From Sulfuritalea sp. (GTDB lineage Bacteria; Pseudomonadota; Gammaproteobacteria; Burkholderiales; Rhodocyclaceae), in NCBI GenBank assembly GCA_023229545.1, contig JALNZB010000013.1:1-64000 (forward strand): a stretch of DNA of 64,000 bases, written 5' to 3'. The translations under genes and the position numbers were made by a program. The stretch's first letter is position 1, and every line of letters begins with the position of its first letter. This document shows positions 47,252 to 56,023 of the stretch, piece after piece. The notes under the pieces were generated by a model. That model worked only from the letters and a program-made list of their open reading frames with translations, was not told the origin of the DNA and searched no databases.

Positions 47252-47755
47252 ATGAATAGCGAACACGACATGTTGAGTCCCGAATTGAGTTCTGAGGCGC
47301 TCGCGAAAATCGACCTGGAAGTGGCCAAGTATCCGGTCGACCAGAAACAGTCTGCGGTGATGGCGGCGCTGGTGATCGCCCAGGACGAAAAGGGTTGGCT
47401 GCCGAAGGAGACCATCGCCGTTGTCGCCGGCTACCTTGGCATGGCGCCGATGGCCGTTTACGAGGTGGCGAGTTTTTACAACATGTACGACCTGCAACCG
47501 GTCGGCAAGTACAAGTTGACGGTGTGTACCAATCTGCCCTGTGCCCTGTCGGGCGGCGTACATGCCGCCGATTACGTCAAACAGAAGCTCGGTATCGATT
47601 TCAACGAGACCACCCCGGACGGCAAGTTCACATTGAAGGAAGGCGAGTGCATGGGCGCTTGCGGCGATGCACCGGTGATGTTGGTGAACAACAAGCGCAT
47701 GTGCAGTTTCATGTTGCCCGAACAGATCGACAAACTGTTGGCGGAGTGCAACTGA
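47252..47755 (+). CDS. nuoE: NADH-quinone oxidoreductase subunit E
   Basis: NuoE carries a 2Fe-2S cluster next to NuoF. The product of 167 residues has ligands in VCTNLPCAL and GECMGACGDAPVML and the thioredoxin-like fold sequence YEVASFYNMYDLQPVGKYKL. Start is uncertain: ATG at 47231 (overlapping nuoD), 47252 or 47270 are all in frame and none has a clear ribosome-binding site; 47270 gives the most family-like beginning (MLSPEL). Confidence 0.95.
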   Translation: MNSEHDMLSPELSSEALAKIDLEVAKYPVDQKQSAVMAALVIAQDEKGWLPKETIAVVAGYLGMAPMAVYEVASFYNMYDLQPVGKYKLTVCTNLPCALSGGVHAADYVKQKLGIDFNETTPDGKFTLKEGECMGACGDAPVMLVNNKRMCSFMLPEQIDKLLAECN

Positions 47756-47756
47756 T

Positions 47757-49088
47757 ATGGCTCTGATCGACACCATCAATCCCCTGCTTACCACCGGCTG
47801 GTCCAAAGGTGACGCCGGATGGAGCCTCAAGGACTACGAGGCGCGCGGCGGTTACGCTCAGTTGAAGCGGATTTTGGCCAACAAGATGTCTTCCGACGAC
47901 ATCATTGCCGAGGTCAAGAAGTCCGGGTTGCGTGGTCGCGGCGGCGCCGGCTTCCCGACCGGCCTCAAGTGGAGCTTCATGCCCAAGGCAGCACCGGAGA
48001 AGTATGTCGTCTGCAACACCGATGAAGGCGAACCCGGCACCTTCAAGGATCGCGATCTGCTGCGCTACGACCCGCATTCGGTAATCGAGGGCATGATCAT
48101 CGCCGGCTATGCCGTTGGCGCCGCGCGCGGTTACAACTACATTCACGGCGAAATCTTCGAGATATACCGGCGTTTCGAGGCAGCGCTCGACGAAGCCCGC
48201 GCCGCCGGTTATCTGGGCCAGCGGATACTCGGCTCCGACTTCAGCTTCGACCTCTTTGCGCATCACGGCTGGGGCGCCTACGTCTGTGGCGAGGAAACCG
48301 GGCTGCTCGAATCCATCGAGGGCAAGAAAGGCCAGCCGCGCTTCAAGCCTCCGTTCCCGGCGAATTTCGGTCTTTACGGCAAGCCGACTACCATCAACAA
48401 CACCGAAACCTTTGCCGCGATCCCCTTCATCCTTGGCATGGGCGGTGATGCGTACCTCAATCTCGGCAAGCCGAACAATGGCGGCACCAAGCTGTTCTCC
48501 GTGTCCGGTCATGTCAATCGTCCGGGCAATTATGAAGTTCCGATGGGCACACCGTTCGCCAAACTGCTGGAAATGGCCGGTGGCATGCGCGGCGGACGCC
48601 AGCTCAAGGCGGTGATTCCCGGAGGCTCTTCGGCCCCGGTGCTGCCCGCCGAGGTGATGATGGAATGCACCATGGATTACGAGTCCATCGCCAAGGCTGG
48701 TTCCATGCTCGGCTCGGGCGCAGTGATCGTGATGGACGAAACGGTATGCATGGTCAAGGCGCTGGAGCGTCTGTCCTACTTTTATTATGAAGAGTCTTGC
48801 GGCCAGTGCACGCCCTGCCGCGAAGGCAGCGGCTGGCTGTATCGCGTCGTGCATCGCATCGAGCATGGCGAAGGCCGTGCGGAAGATCTCGATCTGCTGA
48901 ATCGCGTGACCGACAACATGATGGGCAAGACCATCTGTGCGCTGGCCGATGCGGCCGCTTTCCCGGTGCGTGGCTTCATCAAGAATTTCAGGAGCGAATT
49001 CGAATACCACATCGAGCACAGGAAGTGTTTGGTCGATCCGGAAGTTCAGCGCATGGGTAGCGGTTTCTTCAAGGCAGGGGCAGCGTAA
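47757..49088 (+). CDS. nuoF: NADH-quinone oxidoreductase subunit F
   Basis: NuoF binds NADH, FMN and a 4Fe-4S cluster. The 443-residue product has the FMN/NADH site GLRGRGGAGFPTGLKWSFMP (about 59-78), NTDEGEPGTFKDRDLL, GAYVCGEETGLLESIEG and the cluster motif SCGQCTPCREG (about 347-357). It starts one base after the nuoE stop and shares its last base with the nuoG start. Confidence 0.98.
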   Translation: MALIDTINPLLTTGWSKGDAGWSLKDYEARGGYAQLKRILANKMSSDDIIAEVKKSGLRGRGGAGFPTGLKWSFMPKAAPEKYVVCNTDEGEPGTFKDRDLLRYDPHSVIEGMIIAGYAVGAARGYNYIHGEIFEIYRRFEAALDEARAAGYLGQRILGSDFSFDLFAHHGWGAYVCGEETGLLESIEGKKGQPRFKPPFPANFGLYGKPTTINNTETFAAIPFILGMGGDAYLNLGKPNNGGTKLFSVSGHVNRPGNYEVPMGTPFAKLLEMAGGMRGGRQLKAVIPGGSSAPVLPAEVMMECTMDYESIAKAGSMLGSGAVIVMDETVCMVKALERLSYFYYEESCGQCTPCREGSGWLYRVVHRIEHGEGRAEDLDLLNRVTDNMMGKTICALADAAAFPVRGFIKNFRSEFEYHIEHRKCLVDPEVQRMGSGFFKAGAA

Positions 49089-51451
49089 TGGTCGAAATCG
49101 AAATCGACGGCAAGACGCTGCAGGTGGCAGACGGTAGCACCCTCATCGAGGCGGCCCACCAGCTGGGCGCCTACATCCCGCATTTCTGCTATCACAAGAA
49201 ACTGTCCCTCGCCGCCAATTGCCGCATGTGCCTGGTGCAGATCGAAAAGGTGCCGAAGCCGATGCCGGCCTGCGCCACCATCGTCACCAACGGCATGAAG
49301 GTATTCACTCATTCCGAGATGGCCATCAAGGCGCAGAGGGCCGTGATGGAGTTCCTGCTCATCAACCATCCGCTGGATTGCCCGATCTGCGATCAGGGCG
49401 GCGAGTGTCGCTTGCAGGATCTCGCCGTCGGCTACGCCGAATCCGCGTCGAAGTACGGGGAAGAAAAGCGCGTCGTCCCCGACAAGAATCTCGGTCCGCT
49501 GGTATCGACCGACATGAGCCGCTGCATCAATTGCGCGCGTTGCGTCCGTTTCACGGCGGAAATCGCCGGCATGATGGAACTCGGTCAGTCCTTTCGCGGC
49601 GAGCGCGTCGAGATCATGCCTTTCAACGGCAAGACGGTGGATAGCGAACTGTCCGGCAACCTGATAGATCTGTGTCCGGTCGGCGCGCTGACCTCGAAGC
49701 CCTTCCGCTTTTCGGCGCGTAGTTGGGAGCTTTCCCGGCGCAAGTCGGTGAGTCCGCATGACGGACTGGGCAGCAACCTGATCGTGCAAACCAGGCGTGA
49801 CAAAGTAATGCGCGTGCTGCCGCTGGAAAACGAAGATATCAACGAATGCTGGCTCTCCGACAAGGAGCGATTCTCCTATCAGGGCTTGAATTCGCAAGAT
49901 GACAATGGGCGCCTGACCAAACCGATGGTGAAGCAGGGCGGGGAGTGGAAGGAGGTCGACTGGAATGTCGCTCTCGATTACGCCGCGCACGCACTGCGCG
50001 ATGTGGCCAAGACCCACGGCGGCGCGGCCATCGGCGGCTTGCTGAGTCCGCACGCGACGCTGGAAGAAATGTATCTGGCGCAGAAACTGATGCGCGGTCT
50101 GGGCAGCGAGAACATCGATTTCCGTCTGCGCCAGAGCGATTTTTCGGCCGACGGGCATCGCCATGGAACGCCGTGGCTGGGCATGAAGATCGCCGACATC
50201 GGCAAGCTGGATCGACTGCTGGTGGTCGGTTCCTTCCTGCGCAAGGATCATCCACTGATCGCCCAGCGCTTGCGCCAGTCGGCCAAGCGCGGCGCGCAGG
50301 TCTGCGTCCTGCACAGTGCGGACGACGATCTATTGATCAACCTGGAGGCGCGCGCCATTGCCGTGCCCTCGCAACTGCCCGCCATGCTGGCCCAGGTCGT
50401 CAAGGCCGTCGCCGAACTCAAGGGAGTGGCCACCGATGCCGCGCTGACAACAGTCGGCGCTGGTCTCGTTGACGTAAATGCGGCGAAGAAGATTGCGGCG
50501 AGCCTGGTTTCCGGCGGTAATGTTGCCATCCTGCTCGGCAACTTCGCGCAGCAGCACCGCCAAGCGGCGACCCTGAATGCGCTGGCCCAGCAACTCGCCG
50601 GGCTGCTCGGCGGTCGTTTCGGTTTCCTCGGCGAGGCCGCCAACAGCGTCGGCGGCTATGTCGCCAAGGCGGTGCCCGGCGCAGTGAACGGAAATGCAGG
50701 ACTGAATGCCGTAGCGATGTTGAAAGACCCGCGCCAGGCCTATGTGGTGCTCGGTGCCGAGCCGGAACTGGACTGCGCCGATGGCGCCCAGGCATTGGCG
50801 GCGCTGGGCAAGGCCGCAGCCGTGGTGGTCTTGAGCCCCTTCAAGTCGCAGGCCATGCTCGACTATGCGGCCGTCCTGTTGCCGGTATCTCCATTCTCCG
50901 AAACCTCGGGCACGTTCGTCAATACCGAAGGCCGCGTGCAGAGTTTCCATGCCGCCACCAAGCCGCTGGGCGAGACTCGTCCGGCGTGGAAAGTGTTGCG
51001 CGTGCTGGGCAATCTGCTGGACGTGGCCGGGTTTGAATTCAACACCAGCGAGGATGTGCGGGCCGAAGCGCTGGGCGGTATGCCCGAGTTTGTTTCCGGT
51101 CTGGACAATGGAGTCGCTGGCGTTGCGCCGAATTTGACGGCATCCGCCAATGGCCTTGAACGTGTTGCCGACGTACCGATCCACTTTGCCGATCCTTTGG
51201 TGCGTCGCGCTCCTGCCTTGCAGCAGACGCGCGATTCCGCAGCGCCCACGGCGCGCATGAATGCGGCGACGCTGGCGAAGCTCGGGCTTGTTGCGGGCGA
51301 ACGGGTGAAAGTCGGCGCTGGCGGTACGGCGATTCTCACCGCCGAATTGGACGCCGGTTTGCCTGATGGCGCGGTGCGTATCGCTGCCGCTCACGCCGAC
51401 ACGTTCGCGCTGGGTGCGATGTCGACCGTTCTGACCGTGGAGAAGGTGTGA
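49088..51451 (+). CDS. nuoG: NADH-quinone oxidoreductase subunit G
   Basis: NuoG is the large Fe-S subunit of complex I. The 787-residue product has a 2Fe-2S domain (FCYHKKLSLAANCRMCLVQI, about 35-54), the H-C motif HPLDCPICDQGGECRLQDLA (about 96-115), a 4Fe-4S motif CINCARCVRF and a degenerate molybdopterin-oxidoreductase domain after residue 220. The C-terminal part is poorly conserved and carries an exact copy of the 26-base repeat (peptide VKVGAGGTAI, about 741). Confidence 0.97.
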   Translation: MVEIEIDGKTLQVADGSTLIEAAHQLGAYIPHFCYHKKLSLAANCRMCLVQIEKVPKPMPACATIVTNGMKVFTHSEMAIKAQRAVMEFLLINHPLDCPICDQGGECRLQDLAVGYAESASKYGEEKRVVPDKNLGPLVSTDMSRCINCARCVRFTAEIAGMMELGQSFRGERVEIMPFNGKTVDSELSGNLIDLCPVGALTSKPFRFSARSWELSRRKSVSPHDGLGSNLIVQTRRDKVMRVLPLENEDINECWLSDKERFSYQGLNSQDDNGRLTKPMVKQGGEWKEVDWNVALDYAAHALRDVAKTHGGAAIGGLLSPHATLEEMYLAQKLMRGLGSENIDFRLRQSDFSADGHRHGTPWLGMKIADIGKLDRLLVVGSFLRKDHPLIAQRLRQSAKRGAQVCVLHSADDDLLINLEARAIAVPSQLPAMLAQVVKAVAELKGVATDAALTTVGAGLVDVNAAKKIAASLVSGGNVAILLGNFAQQHRQAATLNALAQQLAGLLGGRFGFLGEAANSVGGYVAKAVPGAVNGNAGLNAVAMLKDPRQAYVVLGAEPELDCADGAQALAALGKAAAVVVLSPFKSQAMLDYAAVLLPVSPFSETSGTFVNTEGRVQSFHAATKPLGETRPAWKVLRVLGNLLDVAGFEFNTSEDVRAEALGGMPEFVSGLDNGVAGVAPNLTASANGLERVADVPIHFADPLVRRAPALQQTRDSAAPTARMNAATLAKLGLVAGERVKVGAGGTAILTAELDAGLPDGAVRIAAAHADTFALGAMSTVLTVEKV
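51308..51333 (+). repeat. 26-base dispersed repeat, copy 11 (exact)
   Basis: Exact consensus match (variable bases GT) inside the 3' part of nuoG, read in frame as KVGAGGTAI. Confidence 0.95.
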
Positions 51452-52524
51452 TGGAAGCCACAGTGCTCTCCTTCGTCGAACCCTTGCTGGGTGGGCTCTG
51501 GAGCTCGATCAAGCCCGTCTGGCCGCTGATCTGGACGCTGTTAAGAATCGTCGTGATCCTGATTCCCCTGCTGCTGTCGGTGGCCTACCTGACTTTTTGG
51601 GAGCGCAAGGTCATCGGCTGGATGCAGGTTCGTATCGGTCCCAATCGGGTCGGCCCGTGGGGCTTGTTGCAGCCGGTATGCGACGGCCTGAAGCTGTTTC
51701 TCAAGGAAATCATTGTTCCGACGGCTGCAGACAAGAAGCTCTACATCCTCGGTCCCATACTGGCCATTGCGCCGGCGCTGGCCGCCTGGTCGGTGGTTCC
51801 CTTCGCTCCGGGCTGGGTGCTGGCCAACGTCGATGCCGGCGTGCTGTATTTGCTGGCCATCAGCTCTGTCGGCGTCTATGGCATCATCATCGCCGGCTGG
51901 GCGTCCAACTCCAAGTTCCCATTCTTCGGCGCCATGCGCGCGTCGGCGCAGATGATTTCCTACGAGATATCGATGGGCCTGGCCTTGATCACCGTGCTGA
52001 TGGTGTCGAACAGCCTGAATCTGTCCGAGATCGTGAACGCTCAGGGCAAAGGCCAGTTTGCCGGTATGGGCGTCGGCTTCCTGTCCTGGAACTGGCTGCC
52101 GCTATTGCCGATGCTCGGTGTCTACCTGATTTCCGGCGTGGCTGAAACCAACCGCGCACCGTTTGACGTGGTCGAAGGCGAGTCGGAAATTGTCGCCGGC
52201 CATATGGTCGAATATTCGGGCATGTCCTTTGCGATGTTCTTCCTCGCCGAATATGCGAACATGATTCTGATCGCGGCGATGACCTCGGTGTTCTTCCTCG
52301 GCGGCTGGCTGTCGCCGGTCGGTTTCCTGCCCAACGGTTTTCACTGGATGGCGCTCAAGATGGCGTCGATCCTGTTTTTCTTCCTCTGGATTCGCGCCAC
52401 CTTCCCGCGCTATCGCTATGACCAGATCATGCGTCTGGGCTGGAAGGTATTCGTGCCGCTGACGCTGACGTGGATTCTGGTGGTGGGCATCTGGATGATG
52501 TCGCCGCTGAGCATCTGGAAATAG
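51451..52524 (+). CDS. nuoH: NADH-quinone oxidoreductase subunit H
   Basis: NuoH forms the quinone-entry part of the membrane arm. The 357-residue product has eight or so hydrophobic helices and the conserved ERKVIGWMQVRIGPNRVGPW (about 49-68) and ETNRAPFDVVEGESEIVAG (about 231-249). ATG at 51451 overlaps the nuoG stop (TGATG); a GTG three bases earlier is less likely. Confidence 0.98.
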   Translation: MEATVLSFVEPLLGGLWSSIKPVWPLIWTLLRIVVILIPLLLSVAYLTFWERKVIGWMQVRIGPNRVGPWGLLQPVCDGLKLFLKEIIVPTAADKKLYILGPILAIAPALAAWSVVPFAPGWVLANVDAGVLYLLAISSVGVYGIIIAGWASNSKFPFFGAMRASAQMISYEISMGLALITVLMVSNSLNLSEIVNAQGKGQFAGMGVGFLSWNWLPLLPMLGVYLISGVAETNRAPFDVVEGESEIVAGHMVEYSGMSFAMFFLAEYANMILIAAMTSVFFLGGWLSPVGFLPNGFHWMALKMASILFFFLWIRATFPRYRYDQIMRLGWKVFVPLTLTWILVVGIWMMSPLSIWK

Positions 52525-52539
52525 GGCCGAGAGATCACC

Positions 52540-53025
52540 ATGGGTGCAAGAGATTTCATTGGTAGCCTGTTCCTCAGGGAACTGTTCAAGGGCATGGCGG
52601 TGACCGGGCGCTACCTGTTTGCGCGCAAGATTACCGTCCAGTATCCGGACGAGAAAACCCCGCAAAGCAATCGTTTCCGCGGCCTGCATGCCCTGCGTCG
52701 CTATCCGAACGGCGAGGAACGCTGCATCGCCTGCAAGCTGTGCGAGGCGGTCTGTCCGGCGCTGGCGATTACCATTGACATGGCGGAGCGGGATGACGGC
52801 AGTCGTCGCACCCCGCGCTACGACCTCGATCTGACCAAGTGCATATTTTGCGGTTTCTGCGAAGAAGCCTGTCCGGTCGACGCCATTGTGCTGACGCGTA
52901 TCTTCGAATACCACGGCGAAACGCGCGGCGATCTCTACTACACCAAGCAGATGCTGCTGGCCGTGGGTGACCGCAATGAAGCACAGATCGCCGCCGATCG
53001 CGCGCAGGACGCCCCTTACCGCTAA
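52540..53025 (+). CDS. nuoI: NADH-quinone oxidoreductase subunit I
   Basis: NuoI carries clusters N6a and N6b. The 161-residue product has the two 4Fe-4S motifs CIACKLCEAVCP (about 62-73) and CIFCGFCEEACP (about 101-112), and the usual TEFFEY-like segment as TRIFEYHGETRGDLYYTK. It lies 15 bases after nuoH. Confidence 0.98.
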   Translation: MGARDFIGSLFLRELFKGMAVTGRYLFARKITVQYPDEKTPQSNRFRGLHALRRYPNGEERCIACKLCEAVCPALAITIDMAERDDGSRRTPRYDLDLTKCIFCGFCEEACPVDAIVLTRIFEYHGETRGDLYYTKQMLLAVGDRNEAQIAADRAQDAPYR

Positions 53026-53043
53026 TGCCACGCTAATCCAGCC

Positions 53044-53679
53044 ATGGAATTCAAGACCCTTCTTTTCTATATCTTCTCCGCAGTGACGATTTTCGCCGCA
53101 CTGCGCGTGATTACGGCGCGCAATCCGGTGCATGCCGTGCTGTTCCTGGTGCTGGCCTTTTTCAATGTCTCGGGGCTGTGGCTGCTGTTGCAGGCCGAGT
53201 TTCTGGCCCTGGCGCTGGTCATGGTCTATGTCGGCGCGGTGATGGTGCTGTTCCTCTTCGTCGTGATGATGCTCGACATCAATATCGAGCGCGTGCGACA
53301 GGGGTTCTGGAACAACCTGCCCTTGGGCGCCCTGGTCGGCCTGCTGATGGTGGGCGAGATGGCGGTGGTGCTTTCGGGTCGCTATTTCGGTCTGGCCAGC
53401 CTGCCGCCACGGAATCTGCCGGCGGACTACAGCAATACCAAGGAACTGGCGCGGGTTCTCTATACCGACTATGCCTATCCCTTCGAAATCGCTTCTGTCA
53501 TTCTGCTGGTCGCCATTATCGTCGCTGTCATGCTGACGCTGCGCCGGCGCAAGGACACCCGAGGCATGCGCCCCGTTGATCAGATTGCCGTCAAGGCCAG
53601 GGACCGCATGCGACTGGTCAAGATGGCGCCGGAAGTTGAATCTCCCGTTGTTGTGGCGAAAGAAGGAGAGCAGGCATGA
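53044..53679 (+). CDS. nuoJ: NADH-quinone oxidoreductase subunit J
   Basis: NuoJ is a membrane-arm subunit. The 211-residue product has five hydrophobic helices, the conserved ALVMVYVGAVMVLFLFVVMM (about 58-77) and a C-terminal basic tail of about 45 residues. It overlaps nuoK by four bases. Confidence 0.95.
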   Translation: MEFKTLLFYIFSAVTIFAALRVITARNPVHAVLFLVLAFFNVSGLWLLLQAEFLALALVMVYVGAVMVLFLFVVMMLDINIERVRQGFWNNLPLGALVGLLMVGEMAVVLSGRYFGLASLPPRNLPADYSNTKELARVLYTDYAYPFEIASVILLVAIIVAVMLTLRRRKDTRGMRPVDQIAVKARDRMRLVKMAPEVESPVVVAKEGEQA

Positions 53680-53981
53680 TCTCGCTTTCGCACTACCTGA
53701 TCCTGGCCGCCATCCTGTTCGCCATCGGCATGGTCGGCATCTTCCTCAACCGCAAGAACCTGATCGTGTTGCTGATGGCCATCGAGCTGATGCTGCTGGC
53801 CGTGAATATCAATTTCGTCGCCTTCTCGCACTATCTCAACGACCTCTCCGGCCAGCTTTTCGTTTTCTTCATCCTGGTGGTGGCGGCCGCCGAATCGGGT
53901 ATCGGTCTCGCCATTCTGGTGGTGCTGTTCCGCAACCTGTCCTCCATCGATGTCGAAGACCTCGATAGTCTGAAGGGCTAA
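53676..53981 (+). CDS. nuoK: NADH-quinone oxidoreductase subunit K
   Basis: NuoK is a three-helix membrane subunit involved in proton transfer. The 101-residue product has the conserved Glu residues in LMAIELMLLAVNINFVAF (about 33-50) and VAAAESGIGLAILVVLFRN (about 68-86). Overlaps nuoJ; nuoL follows after 7 bases. Confidence 0.97.
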   Translation: MISLSHYLILAAILFAIGMVGIFLNRKNLIVLLMAIELMLLAVNINFVAFSHYLNDLSGQLFVFFILVVAAAESGIGLAILVVLFRNLSSIDVEDLDSLKG

Positions 53982-53988
53982 CGCGACC

Positions 53989-55995
53989 ATGGGCATGAAA
54001 ACTCTCTATCTCCTGGTTCCCTTGGCTCCTTTGGCCGGCGCCATTCTGGCCGGGTTCTTCGGCAAGATTCTCGGTCGCACCGGCTCGCATGTGGTCACCA
54101 TACTAGGCGTCGCGGTTTCCTTTGCGCTGTCGTTTCTGATCTATCAGGACGTGCAGGCAGGCACCGTGTTCAATGGCGCCGTCTACACTTGGCTGGAATC
54201 CGGCGGACTCAAACTGCAAGTCGGCTTCCTGATCGATCCACTGACGGTCACGATGATGCTGGTGGTCAACTTCGTTTCGCTCATGGTGCACATCTACACC
54301 ATCGGCTACATGGCCGACGATCCCGGCTACCAGCGCTTCTTCAGCTATATCTCGCTGTTTACCTTCTCGATGCTGATGCTGGTGATGTCGAACAACTTTG
54401 TCCAGTTGTTCTTCGGCTGGGAGGCGGTGGGCCTGGTTTCGTACCTGCTGATCGGCTTCTGGTACACGCGACCGACGGCGATCTACGCCAACCTCAAGGC
54501 CTTCCTGGTCAATCGCGTCGGCGACTTCGGCTTCCTGCTCGGTATCGGCCTGATTGCTGCCTATGCCGGCAGTCTCGACTATGCGGAAGTGTTTGCCAAG
54601 CGCAACGAGCTTGCTGCTTTGACCGAGACCGTTACCGGCTGGCCGCTGCTCACCGCCATCTGCATCGGCCTGTTCATCGGCGCTATGGGCAAGTCGGCGC
54701 AGTTCCCGCTACATGTCTGGTTGCCCGATTCGATGGAAGGCCCGACCCCGATCTCCGCCCTGATCCATGCCGCGACCATGGTGACGGCCGGCATCTTCAT
54801 GGTTTCGCGCATGTCGCCCTTGTTCGAGCTGTCCGACACGGCCTTGTCCTTCGTCATAGTCATCGGTGCCATCACGTGTTTGTTCATGGCGCTGATTGCC
54901 ATCGTGCAGACCGACATCAAGCGCGTCGTGGCCTACTCGACGCTGTCGCAACTCGGCTACATGACCATGGCGCTCGGCGCTTCGGCCTATTCGGTGGCGA
55001 TTTTCCATCTGATGACGCATGCCTTTTTCAAGGCGGTGCTGTTCCTCGGCGCCGGCTCGGTCATCATCGCCATGCACCACGAGCAGGACATGCGGCGCAT
55101 GGGCGGATTGCGCAAGTACATGCCGATCACCTACGCGACGATGTTTATCGCCGCCATCGCCAACGCCGGTCTGCCGCCCTTCGCCGGCTTCTTCTCCAAG
55201 GATTCGATCATCGAGGCCGTGCATTTTTCCCAGGTGTCGGGGGCCGGTTTCGCCTATTTCTGCGCGCTCGCCGGGGTCTTTGTTGGCGGCTTGTATTCCT
55301 TCCGCCTGATCTTCTTTACCTTCCACGGCAAGGAACGCTTCCGCGAAACCGCGCATGACGCCCACGGTCACGACGCGCATCACGACGCCCACGGCCATCA
55401 CGCCGCCGAGCCGCACGAAACGCCCATGGTGGTCACGGTGCCATTGATACTGCTGTCGATTCCGGCAATCGGCTCGGGCTGGCTGATCGGCACCATCCTG
55501 TATGGCAAATGGTTTGGCGACGCGATATACATAGCTGAAGTGCACAAGGGCGTGGAGACCATGGCCCACGAATTCCACGGTGTGGTCGGCATGATGACCC
55601 ACAGCGTGACGACGCTGCCGTTCTGGCTGGCGATTTCCGGCGCCGCGACAGCCTGGTTCCTCTATATCGTGCGTCCGGATCTGCCGGCGGTGATCAAGAA
55701 GAAGTCGGGCTTTCTGGCGACGATCCTTGAAGAGAAATATGGCTTCGACCGGTTCAACGATTGGTTCTTCGCCGGTGGCGCCCGCATGATCGGACGCGGC
55801 CTGTGGAAGGGTGGCGACGAGGCGATGATCGATGGTGTGATGGTGAATGGATCAGCCGGCGCCGTCGGCTGGGTATCCGGGCTGGTGCGCCTGGTTCAGA
55901 CCGGTCATATCTACCAGTACGCGTTTGGGATGGTGTTTGGAGTCCTTGGTCTGCTGTCCCTGATGTGGTGGTTGGGGCAGCGAGGACTCATCTGA
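53989..55995 (+). CDS. nuoL: NADH-quinone oxidoreductase subunit L
   Basis: NuoL is the distal antiporter-like proton pump with the lateral helix. The 668-residue product has some 14-16 hydrophobic helices with FFGWEAVGLVSYLLIGFWYT, GKSAQFPLHVWLPDSMEGPT and TMALGASAYSVAIFHLMTHA. A loop near residue 456-477 is very His-rich (HDAHGHDAHHDAHGHHAAEP), as in several betaproteobacterial NuoL proteins. ATG 53989 or 53995. Confidence 0.97.
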   Translation: MGMKTLYLLVPLAPLAGAILAGFFGKILGRTGSHVVTILGVAVSFALSFLIYQDVQAGTVFNGAVYTWLESGGLKLQVGFLIDPLTVTMMLVVNFVSLMVHIYTIGYMADDPGYQRFFSYISLFTFSMLMLVMSNNFVQLFFGWEAVGLVSYLLIGFWYTRPTAIYANLKAFLVNRVGDFGFLLGIGLIAAYAGSLDYAEVFAKRNELAALTETVTGWPLLTAICIGLFIGAMGKSAQFPLHVWLPDSMEGPTPISALIHAATMVTAGIFMVSRMSPLFELSDTALSFVIVIGAITCLFMALIAIVQTDIKRVVAYSTLSQLGYMTMALGASAYSVAIFHLMTHAFFKAVLFLGAGSVIIAMHHEQDMRRMGGLRKYMPITYATMFIAAIANAGLPPFAGFFSKDSIIEAVHFSQVSGAGFAYFCALAGVFVGGLYSFRLIFFTFHGKERFRETAHDAHGHDAHHDAHGHHAAEPHETPMVVTVPLILLSIPAIGSGWLIGTILYGKWFGDAIYIAEVHKGVETMAHEFHGVVGMMTHSVTTLPFWLAISGAATAWFLYIVRPDLPAVIKKKSGFLATILEEKYGFDRFNDWFFAGGARMIGRGLWKGGDEAMIDGVMVNGSAGAVGWVSGLVRLVQTGHIYQYAFGMVFGVLGLLSLMWWLGQRGLI

Positions 55996-56023
55996 TGCCC
56001 GGTCGTCTGAAAAAGAAAATAAT

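Noticed and set aside
50449..50470. Further copy of the 26-base repeat in nuoG
   Set aside because: Only AGTCGGCGCTGG matches; the following bases diverge, so this is not counted as a copy.
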